Source: Dipteris shenzhenensis
Taxonomy: Eukaryota; Polypodiophyta; Polypodiopsida; Gleicheniales
Assembly (NCBI GenBank): GCA_047967505.1
Contig: CM106538.1
DNA: 64,000 bases
Direction: 5' to 3' (one strand)
Under the pieces are notes generated by a model, which was not told the origin of the DNA, did not search any database, and saw only the letters and a list, made by a program, of their open reading frames with translations. The first letter of the stretch is position 1; each line of letters begins with the position of its first letter. Both the position numbers and the translations under genes were made by a program. Below are positions 1-11,460 of this stretch, piece after piece.

Positions 1-1020
1 CTTATTAAAGATAGCAATGCTCCAGAAGTCCTTCTTCAGATTCTATCCTTTTGGCTGTTGGGAGAAGCGAGAACTTGGCTGCAGACTTTCTCTGCAAGGA
101 TGCATGATGATAATGGTGCTCATAGAAACCTGACTTATCCAGAGGTGAGGGCAGCTTTCCTGGACAAGTTTATGTGTGTTAGAGATCCTGATGGCATATG
201 GAGAGAGCTATGTTTATTGCAGCAATAGTCGACCCAGTCAGTGGATATGTCGGCAAGTTCACTGTGTTGTGGAATAAATGGCAGGTGGCCTTATTACTTG
301 AAGTTCCTCCCAGAGTCATAAAAAAGGATAGGTTTGTTGCTGGAGCCGGAGATTAGGATAAAGATTGAATGTAAAGAGCTGGTCACTTATGAGGATGCTC
401 TCAGGGTGGCAAAAGAGAAGGAGAGGAAGCAGATAAGATTGATGATGCAGGAGATGCCAATGGTTCAGCATGTGCTTGAAAGTCTCTCTCATGTGAAGCC
501 AAAAATATAGAAACCTGAAGTTAGAAAGGAGGAGAATATAAAAGAAGAAATTCATGAAATGTCGGAGCTTATGAAGAGTTTGAGTTTGAACTTGATGAAC
601 AATAGGGAAAGAGGTAGATCATTGGGTGATTATGGCAGAGGCAGCATGCCTTCTTCAAATAATTTAGGCCCGTGGCAGGCAAGATGAGGTCAAGGGTCAT
701 TTGCACCTTGTGTCCAGTGCTTTAATTGTGGAGAGTGGGGACATTACAGCACACACTCTGATAAGCTTTCTCGTGCTGGAGGTGATGTTTATCCATTGCC
801 AACAAGGTTAAATAATAGGGTGAATGATCACAGCGTAGAAGTAAAAGATGCAGCTCAGCCTAGTACCTCTGGAATTCATAAACCCACTACAAAAGAGAAA
901 GGGAAAGGTAAGGTAGTTACATTTGGCTTGTTGGAGTTGGAGGAAGTCAAAGATGTCATGCCATTAGGGAAGAGACATAGAGAAGAGGAGGTTGCTCTGA
1001 GTGCAAAGAAGCAAAAGTAG
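1..1020 (+). pseudogene. Gypsy-1 gag with damaged zinc knuckle
   Basis: The first 220 bases translate to a retrotransposon gag core (FWLLGEARTWLQTF, then YPEVRAAFLDKFM), which builds the particle shell around element RNA. At 730-771 there is a nucleocapsid CCHC knuckle, CFNCGEWGHYSTHS, where the last zinc ligand Cys is replaced by Ser (tct for tgt). Stops at about 228, 510 and 686 interrupt the frame. The segment 796-1020 is a lysine-rich, low-complexity linker between gag and protease. The 5' part of gag is outside the window. Confidence 0.75.
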
Positions 1021-1129
1021 TCTGAGGAGATGATGACCTACCAAAAGAAGAAGAGCAGGAAGCCCAAAAGGAAGTACAGAACTACAGATTATCCAATAGG
1101 GAAGGAGCAGGGAGAGTATGATATGGTGG

Positions 1130-1860
1130 AAGATCTTTCAGTGAGGAAACTAGACATTACATTTGCCCAAATGATTGGTATGTGCCCAAAGCTTAAAAAA
1201 GAATGGAGGCGGGCTGTAAATCCAGCAAAGAAGAACTCTCATAAAGGTACAATTCAGCTGATGTGTGTCTCAAAGTTGCCAGATCTTTTACCTACTGTGG
1301 AAACTTGGCATAAAGGAAAGGGACTTGGAGAGGCGTATATAGATGGGGGTGCATAGATTTGTGTGATTACCTAGGCTTGTGTGGAGAGATTAGGGCTGAA
1401 GATATCTTGCTCCTCCAGTTATCGCATTAGAATGGCAAACCACTCCAAGGTGAATACTTTAGGGATAGGGAGGTTGAGGCATTCAGTGTTTCTTGTCAAG
1501 TGGATTGTCATGTGATGCCTGCTGGGTTGGGAGCCTATCCTTTAATTCTTGGAAGGCCATGGTTGAGGAAGGTAGGTGTAATTCAAAATTGGCAGAAAGG
1601 AATCTTTTCTGTACATACGAATGGGAAGAAATTGAATTTCGATATGGTAAGCAGGGCTGAAGTTTCAGATTCAGCAAGTGAAGAGGAAGAGAGAAGTGAG
1701 ACCAACAGTGAGGATGAGTGCTTGGTGACTTTATAAAGTGATGAAGGAACAATAGAATTGGTGGATCTGGTAGATGAGGATTCACAAGTAGATTTTGTGG
1801 GAGTAGCAGGGTTCGATGAGGAAGAGGTGGACAGGCTTGAGGTTATCGAGGAATTGATGC
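1130..1860 (+). pseudogene. Gypsy-1 aspartic protease region
   Basis: The active-site motif reads YIDGGA, then a TAG, then ICVIT at about 1336-1370. Gypsy proteases have D[ST]G or DGG followed by AQ, so the stop most likely replaces the glutamine codon CAG. About 60 codons on, LILGRPWLRK (1542-1572) matches the conserved ILGRPWL motif of the C-terminal part of retropepsins. The protease would cut the gag-pol polyprotein. The acidic segment 1660-1860 is the variable linker to reverse transcriptase. The frame is interrupted, so there is no active enzyme. Confidence 0.75.
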
Positions 1861-1896
1861 AGCCCAAATGTTCTCAAGAATCAACCTAGGTGATCA

Positions 1897-2850
1897 TTGA
1901 ATCCTGATCTCAATGTTGAGGAGAAAGAAGAATATTTGAAGATGTTGCAGAAATACCCCAATTTGTTTATCACCTCTTATGAGGAGATTAGGAGATTTAA
2001 AGGGAAGCCTCTGAGGATTGAGCTGAAGGAAGGTGCCAAACCTATTTTTCAGAAGATAAGGAGATTAATCCCGGAACAGAGAGATGTGCTGAAGGAAGAG
2101 GTAGATAAGCTTCTCAAGGTAGGAATTATTTATCTTGTAGCTCACTCTGATTGGATAAGTCCTATGGTCATAGTGCCAAAAGGTGTAGACAAATGGAGAG
2201 TCTATGTCGATTACAAACCTTTGAATGCAGTGACAAAGAGAAACCACTATCCTCTTCCTTTTTTGGATGATATTCTTGATAGAGTGGTAGGTCATGAAAT
2301 GTACAGCTTGCGTGATGGGTATTCAAAGTACTTTTAGATAGCCATAGCCCAGGAAGATCAAATCAAGACTACCTTCATCACCCCTTGGGGCTGTTTTTGT
2401 TACAGGAAAATGCCTTTTGGAATTATTAATGGCCCCTCACACTACTAGGAGAATTCAAATCTGATTTTATCATCTTTCCTAGATAAATTCTGTAAAGTGT
2501 TTATTGATGACATCTGTGTCTATAGTGGAAGAAGGGAGCACTATGGCAAGCTAGATCAGGTATTTTATGAGATTGATAATAATGGTGGTCAATTAAATCC
2601 TAAGAAGACTCAGTTAGCTTGGACGATAATTGAAATATTGGGGCATATTGTATCTGATAATGGGATTGAGCTAGATCTAAGTAAAGTGAAAGCTTTAATT
2701 ATGTTGTCTTTTCCAGAGAATACCAAGTAGTGGCATATCTTTCTCCAAAAGGTGAAGTATCTGTCGAGATTTATTCATATGTTATCTCAGATTTTGTATC
2801 CTCTTCAGCAGGTGGTAAAATCTGAACCTCTGAAATGGATGAGGGAGAGT
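1897..2850 (+). pseudogene. Gypsy-1 reverse transcriptase
   Basis: The coding trace contains the canonical blocks: VDKLLKVGIIYLVAHSDWISPMV, VDYKPLNAVTKRNHYPLPF, LRDGYSKYF, TPWGCFCYRKMPFGI, and the catalytic box FIDDICVYS at about 2497-2523, equivalent to YxDD. LGHIVSDNGIELD follows at about 2638. At least three in-frame TAG codons occur where relatives have glutamine, for example after GYSKYF at 2335-2337. The enzyme would copy element RNA into cDNA in virus-like particles. It cannot be made full length here. Confidence 0.85.
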
Positions 2851-3310
2851 GAAGAGGTGTTTGAGGCAGCTAAGGAATCCTTGACTCATATTTCAAGTGT
2901 AAAGCCACCAGATTATTCTAGGACTTTTTATGTGAATCCATTTGTAGGACTAGATGCTATTGGTGCTATTCTGTTGCCAGTAGGGAGAGGGTTCCAAATA
3001 TATGAGGCCAGTCTACTATGCGAGTAGGGTAAAGAGTGAAACAGAGAGGAAGTATTCAGTAGCTGAAATGGTCCTGGCTAGCCTCTTGTATGCCTGTAGG
3101 AGATTCCGCTCTTATCTATTGTCTAGGCCTTTTGTGGTTCTCACCTCATGTTCACTACTATTGCCTCATATGTTGAATAGTACAAACATCTCAAGGAGCA
3201 TGATTAAATGGATTGTAGAGTTGTAGGAGTACTCTTTTACCTTCTTGGTTGAGAACTCTACCAGAGCTCCCTCGGCTGATCTCCTCACCTATAAGGAAGG
3301 AACTATTTTA
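2851..3310 (+). pseudogene. Gypsy-1 first RNase H (degenerate gypsy-type)
   Basis: The trace PVYYASRVKSETERKYSVAE (3005-3064), then LASLLYACRRFRSYLL, matches the RNase H that directly follows reverse transcriptase in Ty3/gypsy elements. The leading Asp region reads FYVNPFVGLDAIGAILL. The following LPHMLNSTNISRSMIKW matches the Tat-type connector (consensus like LSRPILSGRIGKW), which also fits the Tat lineage. The frame changes near 3002 and a stop ends the ORF at 3226. In Tat elements this first domain is usually degenerate and a second RNase H takes over. Confidence 0.75.
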
Positions 3311-3329
3311 GTTGAAGATGTGAAGAAGA

Positions 3330-3790
3330 ACACTGATATGAATGAAGAAAAAGTACTAGAGGATGCATTTGTTTTACACTTTGATGGATCTTACAAAAAG
3401 AGTTTAAATAAAAGTACAGGAGGAATTGTCATTTATAATCTTGGAGGAAAGGAGATTCGAAAAATGGGAATTCAACTCGAAGCCAGCAGTAATAATGAAG
3501 TTGAATGTGCAGCCCTCTTCGAAGGTTTGAAACTATGAATTAGTCTGGGTATTAAGGGACTCATGATTAAGGGAGATGCTCTATTGGTTGTGAAGAAAAT
3601 TTTAGGTGTTTGGAAGGTTAAGCATGTTCATTTGAAGAGACAGATAAGTGCGGTGAAGAAACTATTAAATCAATTGGATGCTTGGAAACTCCAGCATATT
3701 GAAAGAGGTAAAAATATAAATGCACATGATGCTGCGCAGGAAATTACAGTAGTTTATGCAGTAGGAGTACAGGAGCGCTTTTACAAAGGA
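3330..3790 (+). pseudogene. Gypsy-1 second RNase H (aRNH type)
   Basis: A complete second RNase H fold can be traced: FVLHFDGSYKKSLNKSTGG (first Asp), SSNNEVECAALFEGLKL (Glu), GLMIKGDALLVVKKI (second Asp), LQHIERGKNINAHDAAQ (last Asp, normally NxxAD). This is the extra archaeal/plant-type RNase H known from Tat/Ogre elements. It would degrade the RNA strand during cDNA synthesis. Two stops (3536-3538 and in the flanks) break the frame, but all four acidic positions remain visible. Confidence 0.8.
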
Positions 3791-3829
3791 AGGGAGACAT
3801 TGGCTTGTTAGGAAAGCTTCCTGTTAATT

Positions 3830-4860
3830 GGTAAAGTGCCTGAAGAAGTTTTGAAACAAAGAAAATACAGATTTATTAAAAGCTATACCTCTTATTGTTT
3901 GATAGATGATGTTCTTTACATGAAGGGGGCTGATCTGGTGCTCAGAAGAATTCCCTGGCATGAAGAAGTTTTTCATATCCTACGAGCTAATCATGAGGGA
4001 GTATGTGGAGGACATTTTGCTTTCAAAATCATGCTAAGGAAAATACTTACAAAAGGGTATGTGTGGCCATCCTCTAGAGAGACATAAGACATTGGTGTAG
4101 GTCATGCCTATAGTGTCAGCAGATGAGTAAGAGGATCTTACATCCAAAACTCAGAAATATCATGCTTGCTTATAATATTTTTGAGAAATGGGGAATAGAT
4201 GCCATCGGTCCTCTACCCATGATAGCCAGGGGAAATGATTAAACACATATATGTCAGTCCCTATTATCCTCAATGTAATGGGATGAATGAAAAATTTAAT
4301 GGTGTGTGTACTAATATCATGGGAAAGATCATGCGAACACATGAGGAGTAGGACCTTGCTTGTGGGCTTACAGAGTTGTAGTAAAAGAAGGCACCCAGTT
4401 CTCACCATTTCATCTTGTTTACGGGAAAGCAGCTCTGTTGCCCTTGGAAGTAGAAATTCTTGCATTACAGATGTTAATGAAGATGAATGAGGATTCAAGT
4501 TCTACTTTCCAGAACCGGTTATTGGATTTGCAGGAAGCACAACTAGACAGACAAAAGGCGGTGGAACATTATGCTTTAATTCAAGAGAAGAATCAGAAGA
4601 GAGCAAACAGGAAGTTTAGGGATAAGAAAATCGAGGAGGATGATCTAGATTTGGGATACAACAGTAGTATGGATTCTACCTTCAAGAAGAAATTTGTGAC
4701 CAAATGGGATGACCTTTTCGCATGACAAAGAAATTCAAAAATGGCTCATATCAACTTGAGGATTTGGATGGTCAGCAGCATAAGAATAGAGTCAATGGAT
4801 TCAAACTAAAGAAATACTTTCATAGGATCATGAGTGTGGGCAACTGTGGACCTACTGTGA
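3830..4860 (+). pseudogene. Gypsy-1 integrase with internal deletion and GPY/F tail
   Basis: The zinc-binding N-domain is recognisable (VFHILRANHEGVCGGHFAFKIML, then GYVWPS), followed by WGIDAIGPLP with the first catalytic Asp near 4200. The text then jumps to VSPYYPQCNGMNEKFNG, which carries the catalytic Glu. About 60 codons with the second catalytic Asp are therefore missing. FHLVYGKAALLPLEVEI (4408-4458) and the C-terminal GPY/F-like part FKNGSYQLEDLDGQ (4732-4773) follow. Integrase would insert cDNA into the genome; this copy is inactive. Confidence 0.8.
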
Positions 4861-4975
4861 TGAAACAAGACAAGACGGAAGACCTCATGGATGAGGATAT
4901 CTCTGAAGAAATGCAAATCTTATATACCCCTGTCTGCGAGACATGAATGTCTGCAGATTGGGGGATGGGCAAAAT

Positions 4976-7900
4976 GATAGAACAAAACTTGTATCAAGTT
5001 TTTGAATACTATATATAGTTGTGGGCAGGCACCTAGTTGTACACATTGAGGAGGGTAGATGTGGGCTTTTGGCATTTGTGGATTTTTCTTTCACAAGCAT
5101 GATGGACTGATGTATAGTTTTTGGAGACAATAAAGTATGTTTTGCAGGGACTTCATGGGAAATGATGAAATGTAATGTGGTTGTACCAGATCTCTAGACC
5201 AAGGGTATCTAGTGTGTGGTCAAGTGAAAATGTTTTTGGGGTCATGTAAAATCAAGTCATGAAGGGAGTTTTTTCAATTTTCTTGAGTCAATGTGGTCTT
5301 GCATGTTACGGGAATTTGATATCTTATGGTGTCCATGTCAAGGGGCCTTTCATGTGGGTGTACGGGGGTGCATGCAAGCTTTAATGTGCATGCTAATGTG
5401 TGTGGGAATTGTGTGACTAAAGGTCCAAAATGTGCATTTAATGTGCCTTGGAGGTATTTGCATTTTTTTATGGGAGAGTAGTAAATTCCACGTGATGATA
5501 TGGAATGGAAATTTTGGAAGGGAACATGTGCATGCAAGGTGGCTACGTGATCTAGAAGAGGTTGACGGGTGGAATGGATCAAGGGGATGCTTGCTGGAAG
5601 GATCTACACTGCACTAGGAGGGCTCCTTGAAGAGAAGGCTGGACGACCAAATAAAGGAGAGAGGAAGGGAGGTTGTGATGGGTTTTGGACATGGGAGCTT
5701 CTCAGACTATGGGAGTCCGTGAGTCCCATGGCTTGTGTGATGATGGGAGATTTGCTTTGTTGGCTATCTTGACGTAAAGGTGGAAAAATGAATTACATAA
5801 CAACGATGGCTGCTCTTGAGATGCTGGAATACATTGTCTGTGGAGATCATGTGCACCAGGTCCCTAGGGGAGAAGCTGTGACGATGGAGTCCCTAATACA
5901 AGATAGTTGATCGTTAGTTGCACGAGATCTAGAAGCTTGTTCGAAGTGTGTAGGCTTGTAAGTGACGAACGAGTCGCCGACTGTTGCTTTGGCTGGAGTT
6001 CTTGATATGGGCTAAGATCATCATGCTAAGGAGGGCATGTGATTAGAGGTTAGGCTTCCGTATTTGAAGAGAGTTATGGATGTTGAGGCTTGGTGACAGA
6101 GAAGGCGACACTGTGGTGTCGCAACTATGAAGGTGTGAAGGAGAAGAGAGACACAGGTGCTTTGTGAGCAAGTGTAGGAGCTATGAGGCAATTACCTTTG
6201 CATGGAGGACCTTGGGCGACAAGGAATGTGATGCTGTGGCACTATCTTGATCATATGCCAAGCTATGAGCTGCTTACTCTTGTTGGGAGCTTAAGAGACT
6301 TAGCTTGTGCGATGAGTATGGGTTGTTTGCTTTTGCTGAAGTCTTGGGGTGCTGGGTTGTAAATCTCGATTGCAAATTTGGAGTGGACAGGCTCCGTGAT
6401 GATAAGAGAGGCCGTGTTGCTGGTTTTCTCCACATGAAGGAGATGCTATGGTGCAGTTATGACTATGTGAAGCGTTACGTGATGTTGTCCTTGATGGAAG
6501 CTTAGGAGTTTTGGCTGTGGGTTCACAGAATTCTGAGGTTGGCTATTTTCTGAGTTTTGGGGGAAAGTTCAGTTCTAAGTTTATCTGTTTCGGGTTGTGT
6601 AGTCTTTTGGTTCTCTTTGAGTCGATGTGGTTCATGTTCAGTCAATTTTTTTTGTGGGGGTTTGTCTCAGTGCCTGTGTCTAGGATTCTTACTCTAGATA
6701 CTGGTGCACGTGCTCTTGAACTCGAGCCCACATTGCTGCTGCTGATCCCTTGAGTTTCTGCTACAGTTTGTTTTCTCTTATACAAACCTTAAAGTATATG
6801 ATGATTTTATCTTTGGGAGCTTGGCCTAGAAGTACTCGGTGTGTCTTTTGAGGGTTTTCAGATTGAAGTGTTGTTCAATGAGGTTCTTGGGTACCGAGTA
6901 TGTATATCACATGGAATTTTGTGAAGAAGAAGAAACTATCTGAGTGATTGTAATTTGTGTTTACTGGAATCAAAGGTTGGTGCATGTGTGTTATCTTAGC
7001 TTCTTTTGTCCATACTATTTTCTGTGTATCAACGCTAGCTCACTAAAAGCCATGCTAACTGAGCTATTTTCAGGAAATGCAAGAGACTCTTGGATGTCAT
7101 TCCCCTTCCCCAATCCTCTACTAGGGCACTATGCGATTAACCATTTAATGACTTCACATGTCCAAGGGGTTGAGGCGCCCCAGAGTTTGATAGCATGCAA
7201 TGAGTCTACCTTCTTCTTGAGGTGGTTGGGGTGCTAGCTGAGGGTTTGCCAAAATGTTATTTACCATGAGAAAAGTAGGGATTTTGTTGAGATGGCAAAG
7301 ACAATTTCTAATGCTAATGTTTTTGCAAACACCTTAGAGGTAGTTCCAAGCATAGTGATTTACCTCCAATCTCCAACCTTAACCATATCTGATTTCTTGG
7401 GATCAACTTAACCGTCCCCAAGTTTACATCAATAGAAATGCTTCCACACTGGCATACTTCATTAATTATGTGAGTCAAGTCTACTTTAATCAGAGGCCAG
7501 AAAGGCTCCTATGGAAACCTATTCATTTCCAAAAATTTTCCATCCTCCATGATATTCAATGGGGCATTATTAAGCTCATTTTTAGCAGTGAAGGCAACTA
7601 TAGTGGCATAGCTTCTTATTCATGCGTCCCAACATAGAGGAGTATTCTTGTTTCTAACATGCACCTATCTCTAGTGGGCATCCATTGATTCTGCAAAGTT
7701 TCTCAAGGAAGACTTGCTCAACCTTGCCTCTAGTGGCCACGATGACTCCCTCCCTCGTCATAACCTAGTCAATGCTCTCCCTAGTCTTTACATCCTTAAC
7801 GAACTAGAAAAAGAATATTTTTTATTTGCTTCAATTCTAGCCCCTTCATCCCTTCTTAATTTATCCTCTCTTAGTGGATGTTCTTGATGGAATCTTCAAG

Positions 7901-8414
7901 GCTGCCTTGCAAGCATCAAAGGAGAATCTTCCTAGGATAGTCCATAGAGGAGACCAACCATCTTTTGTGTCTCATCTCTTCTTGTTCCAACTGCTTGTAA
8001 ATAATACAACCCTCAACCATTCTCTCTTACACTTACCTTGACGATTTCCCACCTACCAACACTCTTGGATAAGCACAATCTTTCAAAATGTACACGTTAA
8101 TCTTTAGTAGCATGGTTTGCATAGAAAAACACTATAGTATTAGGTAGTGTTTAGAGATTGTTGAGGAGGTCATCATCCGCCCACATATATACTCTCAACT
8201 AGCACCCCACTAGGGGAATAGAAGTAATCAATTCTTCTAACCCTAAAAGAGCAAATTCCCACGCATGACTTACGGAGTTCAATTTGCTTTAAATGGGGTG
8301 TTGAGTCCCAAAACTAGGCAAGTATAAGCAAAAATAGTATTACTTAAGTAATATAAAACCGACTAGTGCATGCATTAATGAAGACTCTTGGCTCAACAAG
8401 TTTGCCACGGGACC
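4976..8414. other. No recognisable gene; possible gypsy LTR and old repeats
   Basis: This 3.4-kb stretch has only short open frames with no family signature. The part next to integrase (about 4980-7000) is where the long 3' LTR of Gypsy-1 should lie; a TATA-like run (5010-5019) and aataaa (5129-5134) would fit a promoter and polyadenylation signal, but with no second LTR in the window this cannot be tested. 7240-8400 is AT-rich and looks like decayed repeat; I could not assign it. Confidence 0.4.
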
Positions 8415-8659
8415 TGGTGAAAGAAATGTGTTGCCGCAAAATCCAGACTAGTGTGACGTGGATAATGGGTAGGTTTGAGCTCACGAAGCAAAAATTTGGA
8501 GGTTAAGCATCTTTGTTAAACATTTTTGTCTTTTGTAGGGGGACATAAGGGGAAGACTTTCATTATAAAAATGAAATAACTTTCGAGAATTGCGTGAGAA
8601 CTTATATGCAATTGGTATATTACATTTCAACAATTGCGTGAACTTATATGCAATTGGTA

Positions 8660-9871
8660 TCTTTTTCTTTCTCAAGGAGAGCTTTGGGGGAGGACGATTG
8701 GAAGATTCTTGGCCGTTGGATTATGGACATTCCATACCCACCATTGGATCACAAGCTGTGCGCGATCATCGTCTCTCTCTCTCTTCTTCTCCTTCTCCTT
8801 TCTTCGTCCATCGCGTTCTTTCCTCCTTTCGATTCCTTTCCTCCATGGCTATAGTGATGGGATATTGCAGGTTCGGCAGACCACGCACAAAGCTGCCTCT
8901 CTTCCTCTCCTTCCATCGTCGACTGCCTCTCCATCCGGTTCACCGCGTCAGAACCATTCTCAGGCCTACACATCGGATCTCGACGGAGTAAGTTGACTTG
9001 CTAGCTTCTATCGAAAGATACACTTCCACAAAACCCTGTGACTCTTACGCGTACGTCGCTGGCCCGGGTGATGCAAGGCAATCAATTTCGCCCCGTGCTC
9101 ATCCCAATCCGGAATGCAGTGAGTCATACTCTGCAAAGCCAGCAAGCTCGATGAGAGAAGAATTGGGAGACCAAGACACTGTGAGACTTCTCATTGAGCA
9201 ATCTCCCACCATGAGGCTTACCTCCTTCTGAAAGGAGCAATACACGACTCTTTCTCTACAGCAATGGAGCCTCTTCTACTCAAAGACAGTCCCACCCGCG
9301 GAGCAACGGATTTCCTCCGACAAACAAGGTCAAAGAATCGTAGCTATCTGCACAGATGCTTGAGCTATGGAGCTGAGTGATGCTTCCTGCCGATCTGGTG
9401 AACGATTTCGAAGCAGAAATGCACATCTGCGGCTGATGCATTGGAGCTGACTTGATCAGGGAAGGCAGGATGGAGACAAAGACAGAGAGCGCGAGACTGT
9501 TACTCCTCCTGCATCTTCATCTTCGTCGTCCTCGCTGAGAATCAATATTTCTCGTTTTCTCCCTCGCGAAGAATCAATGCTTGGATCAAAGGCAGTCTGG
9601 CGATATCACGCCACATTCACGTCAAAGCTGGGAGGGGAAATCGTATATGATCGGGGAGAGGCAGAGACTTTGTCTGTGCCTCTCTTGCTGACGCAAGGTA
9701 ACAGGACTCTAAGTCTGTTGAGCAGCATTACCGTCATGGTTTTGTGAGTTTTCGTGAAAGCAAAAAAGAGCACGGACGTCTACTATACTCAAGAACTGCC
9801 CGTGCAAAAAGACTCAAAATAATTATGGTGAAGTCTTCTACATCCGTAGCGTAGCGCGGGTTACATACTAG
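8660..9871 (+). mobile_element. Non-autonomous Helitron (1,212 bp) defined by a paralogous empty site
   Basis: The element begins TC (TCTTTTTCTTTCTC) after an A and ends CTAG before a T, with a GC-rich imperfect hairpin (catccgtagcgtagcgcggg, 9841-9860) 7 bases upstream of the terminal CTAG. These are the termini of rolling-circle Helitrons, which insert between A and T without target duplication. The duplicated locus reads straight across this site near 41800-41820 (reverse strand: attgataaattacacttgatgaag), while copy 1 reads aattggta, insertion, tattacatttgatgaag. No Rep/helicase is encoded. The interior is GC-richer than its surroundings and holds only short frames (for example 8590-8991), perhaps a captured gene piece. 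Confidence 0.75.
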
Positions 9872-10356
9872 TATTACATTTGATGAAGACTGTTTGTGTA
9901 GAGGGATTCTGTTTGTAGGAAATTTCCTTACAAGTTTAAAATTCTTCTGTCGTAAGGGATCTGCCTGCTGCTTCGGCGGCATGGATATGCTGTCGCAAGC
10001 AATAGTACTCGTCGCCGAGCAGAAAGCGCTTATCAGCGCTGTCCCGCTTGGCAATTGGAAGTAGGAGGCCCTTAGCTCGGCTTGTTTCGGTTGCCAACGC
10101 GCCATTGCTTTCCTGGATCGGTCAAGCATGATGTTTGTCCACGAGCGAGCTGCAGGCGTTCACCTTCCAAGCATCATGCAGCTTGGCCCTATGTCCGATC
10201 GGTCTATAAGTATTCTTCGGCTTGTGCTGTGGCGGCATAGGCTGTCCAATTTTCTGTTGGCAAGCTGGCAGCGAGCTGCTCGAACTTGGAAGCTGTAGAA
10301 CAAGCCGGGCTTTACTAGAATTCATAAATGAACCGGCAGGTTTTACTCGAGTTTCA

Positions 10357-11255
10357 TCACTCTTGTCCTTCCGATGTCACCAACACTACCTCATAGATCC
10401 CAAACCTGCATTTGGCACCCAAGTTCCTCCAGTACGATTCCCCAGGTGTTCCTCCTGGGGTATTAAAGAATGCGTAGGCTGCCTCTTCGTGCTGCCAGAT
10501 TCCCAATCCTAACATTCTCAAACCATCGAAGGATTTATAGAAAGTGCAAGATAACAAGCCCTCAACTTTCTGGAAATAAGCCTTTTGAATGGCTAAGCAC
10601 GAATACGAAAGCAATTCTTTATATTTGGTATCTCCAATGATACCCCGTATGTGCACCACATCTCCTTGTGATATCTCCGGAAACAAATCCTTCCCTTTGG
10701 AGTCCCAGCAGGATACTTCGTACCAGCTAACATCGACGCTTCTTGCTATGGGAGAAATCGCCTTGTCAAACACATCCATCTGTAAACAAATAGTCATTAG
10801 TTTGGGAGATTGCCACAATTTCACGTACTAATTCACTGCCGGAAAGCTAGTGACGGAAACTACCAATGCTACTGGCTCTTTCTTGAAAGGATTCTCTGAC
10901 TGCCTCACCTTTGGATTCTTGGCGCAAGGAACGTCTGCCGCGGTTCCCTTTTCCCAAACCGAGTACACAGCAACCTGCGCAGCGCAAGGTAAACGAGTTA
11001 GTAGATGCATGTCAAAGAGTGGGTAGGAGCGGAGCAGCGAAGAAATGAAAGGGAGGAGGAAGCGGGTCTCACCCAAGCGGAGGAGGAGTTGCTGAGGCTT
11101 TTGAGGACGGCGGAGCGGACGAAGCCGGTGTGATGGAAGGATTGGGAGATGGAGGAGAGGCGAGCGAGGAGGTGGCGAGTGGTGAAGGGGGGGCAAGGTC
11201 GGAAGATGGCAACGGAGACCCAACACGAATTGTCGACGGAGAGGGCGAGCGCCAT
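10357..11255 (-). CDS. Three-exon host gene, dimeric alpha/beta-barrel-like protein, copy 1 (223 aa)
   Basis: Exons on the reverse strand are 11255-11073, 10974-10909 and 10779-10357, joined by GT-AG introns in phase 0 (donors gtgaga and gtgagg, acceptor ctgcgcaacctgcgcag type and tttacag). The start MALALSVDNSCW lies 74 bp below a TATAAA (11334-11329). The second half, CLAIQKAYFQKVEGLLS, then LGIWQHEEAAYAFF and GIYEVVLV, has the helix-strand pattern and the 'W-x-x-xEAA' core seen in antibiotic-biosynthesis-monooxygenase-like ferredoxin folds; the first half (WVSVAIFRPC, AVYSVWEKG, VSWYEV) may be a second, weaker repeat. No catalytic residue is identifiable, so function is unknown. Open through all exons and closely matched by the copy at 40512-41361, which supports a real gene. 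Confidence 0.75.
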
Positions 11256-11259
11256 TGAT

Positions 11260-11460
11260 ATTGATTCTCAGAAAGAGCTCACGAGGAAAACGTAAAGATT
11301 GCAAGATACAGATGCTCATTTTGGGAAATTTATACACGCCCATAGAAATACCACGTGTCGGCTCAACAGTTCCACGCGTCAGCACCATCGCCATGCTCAC
11401 GTAGCACCACGCGCAAACGTGCAGGCGGTTACCTACTTCCACGTGTCCCTTTCTGATTTG
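11260..11460 (-). promoter_or_regulatory. Promoter of gene copy 1 with G-boxes
   Basis: Reading toward the gene: CACGTG at 11440-11445, ACGCGT at 11374-11379, CACGTG at 11352-11357, TATAAA at 11334-11329, ATG at 11255. The same motifs in the same order, except the G-box nearest the gene, occur upstream of the paralogue although spacer bases differ, so they look functionally constrained. CACGTG is the plant G-box bound by bZIP and bHLH factors, used in light, stress and abscisic-acid responses. Which signal acts here cannot be told from sequence. Confidence 0.6.

Larger units (their letters stand above)
1..4975 (+). mobile_element. Gypsy-1: decayed Ty3/gypsy retrotransposon, Tat-like, 5' end outside window
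   Basis: Domains run gag, CCHC knuckle, aspartic protease, reverse transcriptase, RNase H, a second RNase H, integrase on the plus strand. This order with two RNase H domains is the known hallmark of the Tat/Ogre lineage of plant Ty3/gypsy elements. The reading frame is broken by many stops and several shifts, so it is a dead copy. The 5' LTR lies left of the window. After integrase a purine-rich run near 4964-4977 (ttgggggatggg) could be the polypurine tract, but I could not fix a 3' LTR, so the right edge is approximate. Confidence 0.85.

Noticed and set aside
8590-8996. Overlapping plus-strand frames of 120-133 codons
   Set aside because: They cross the Helitron border, so they cannot be an old host gene; no domain.
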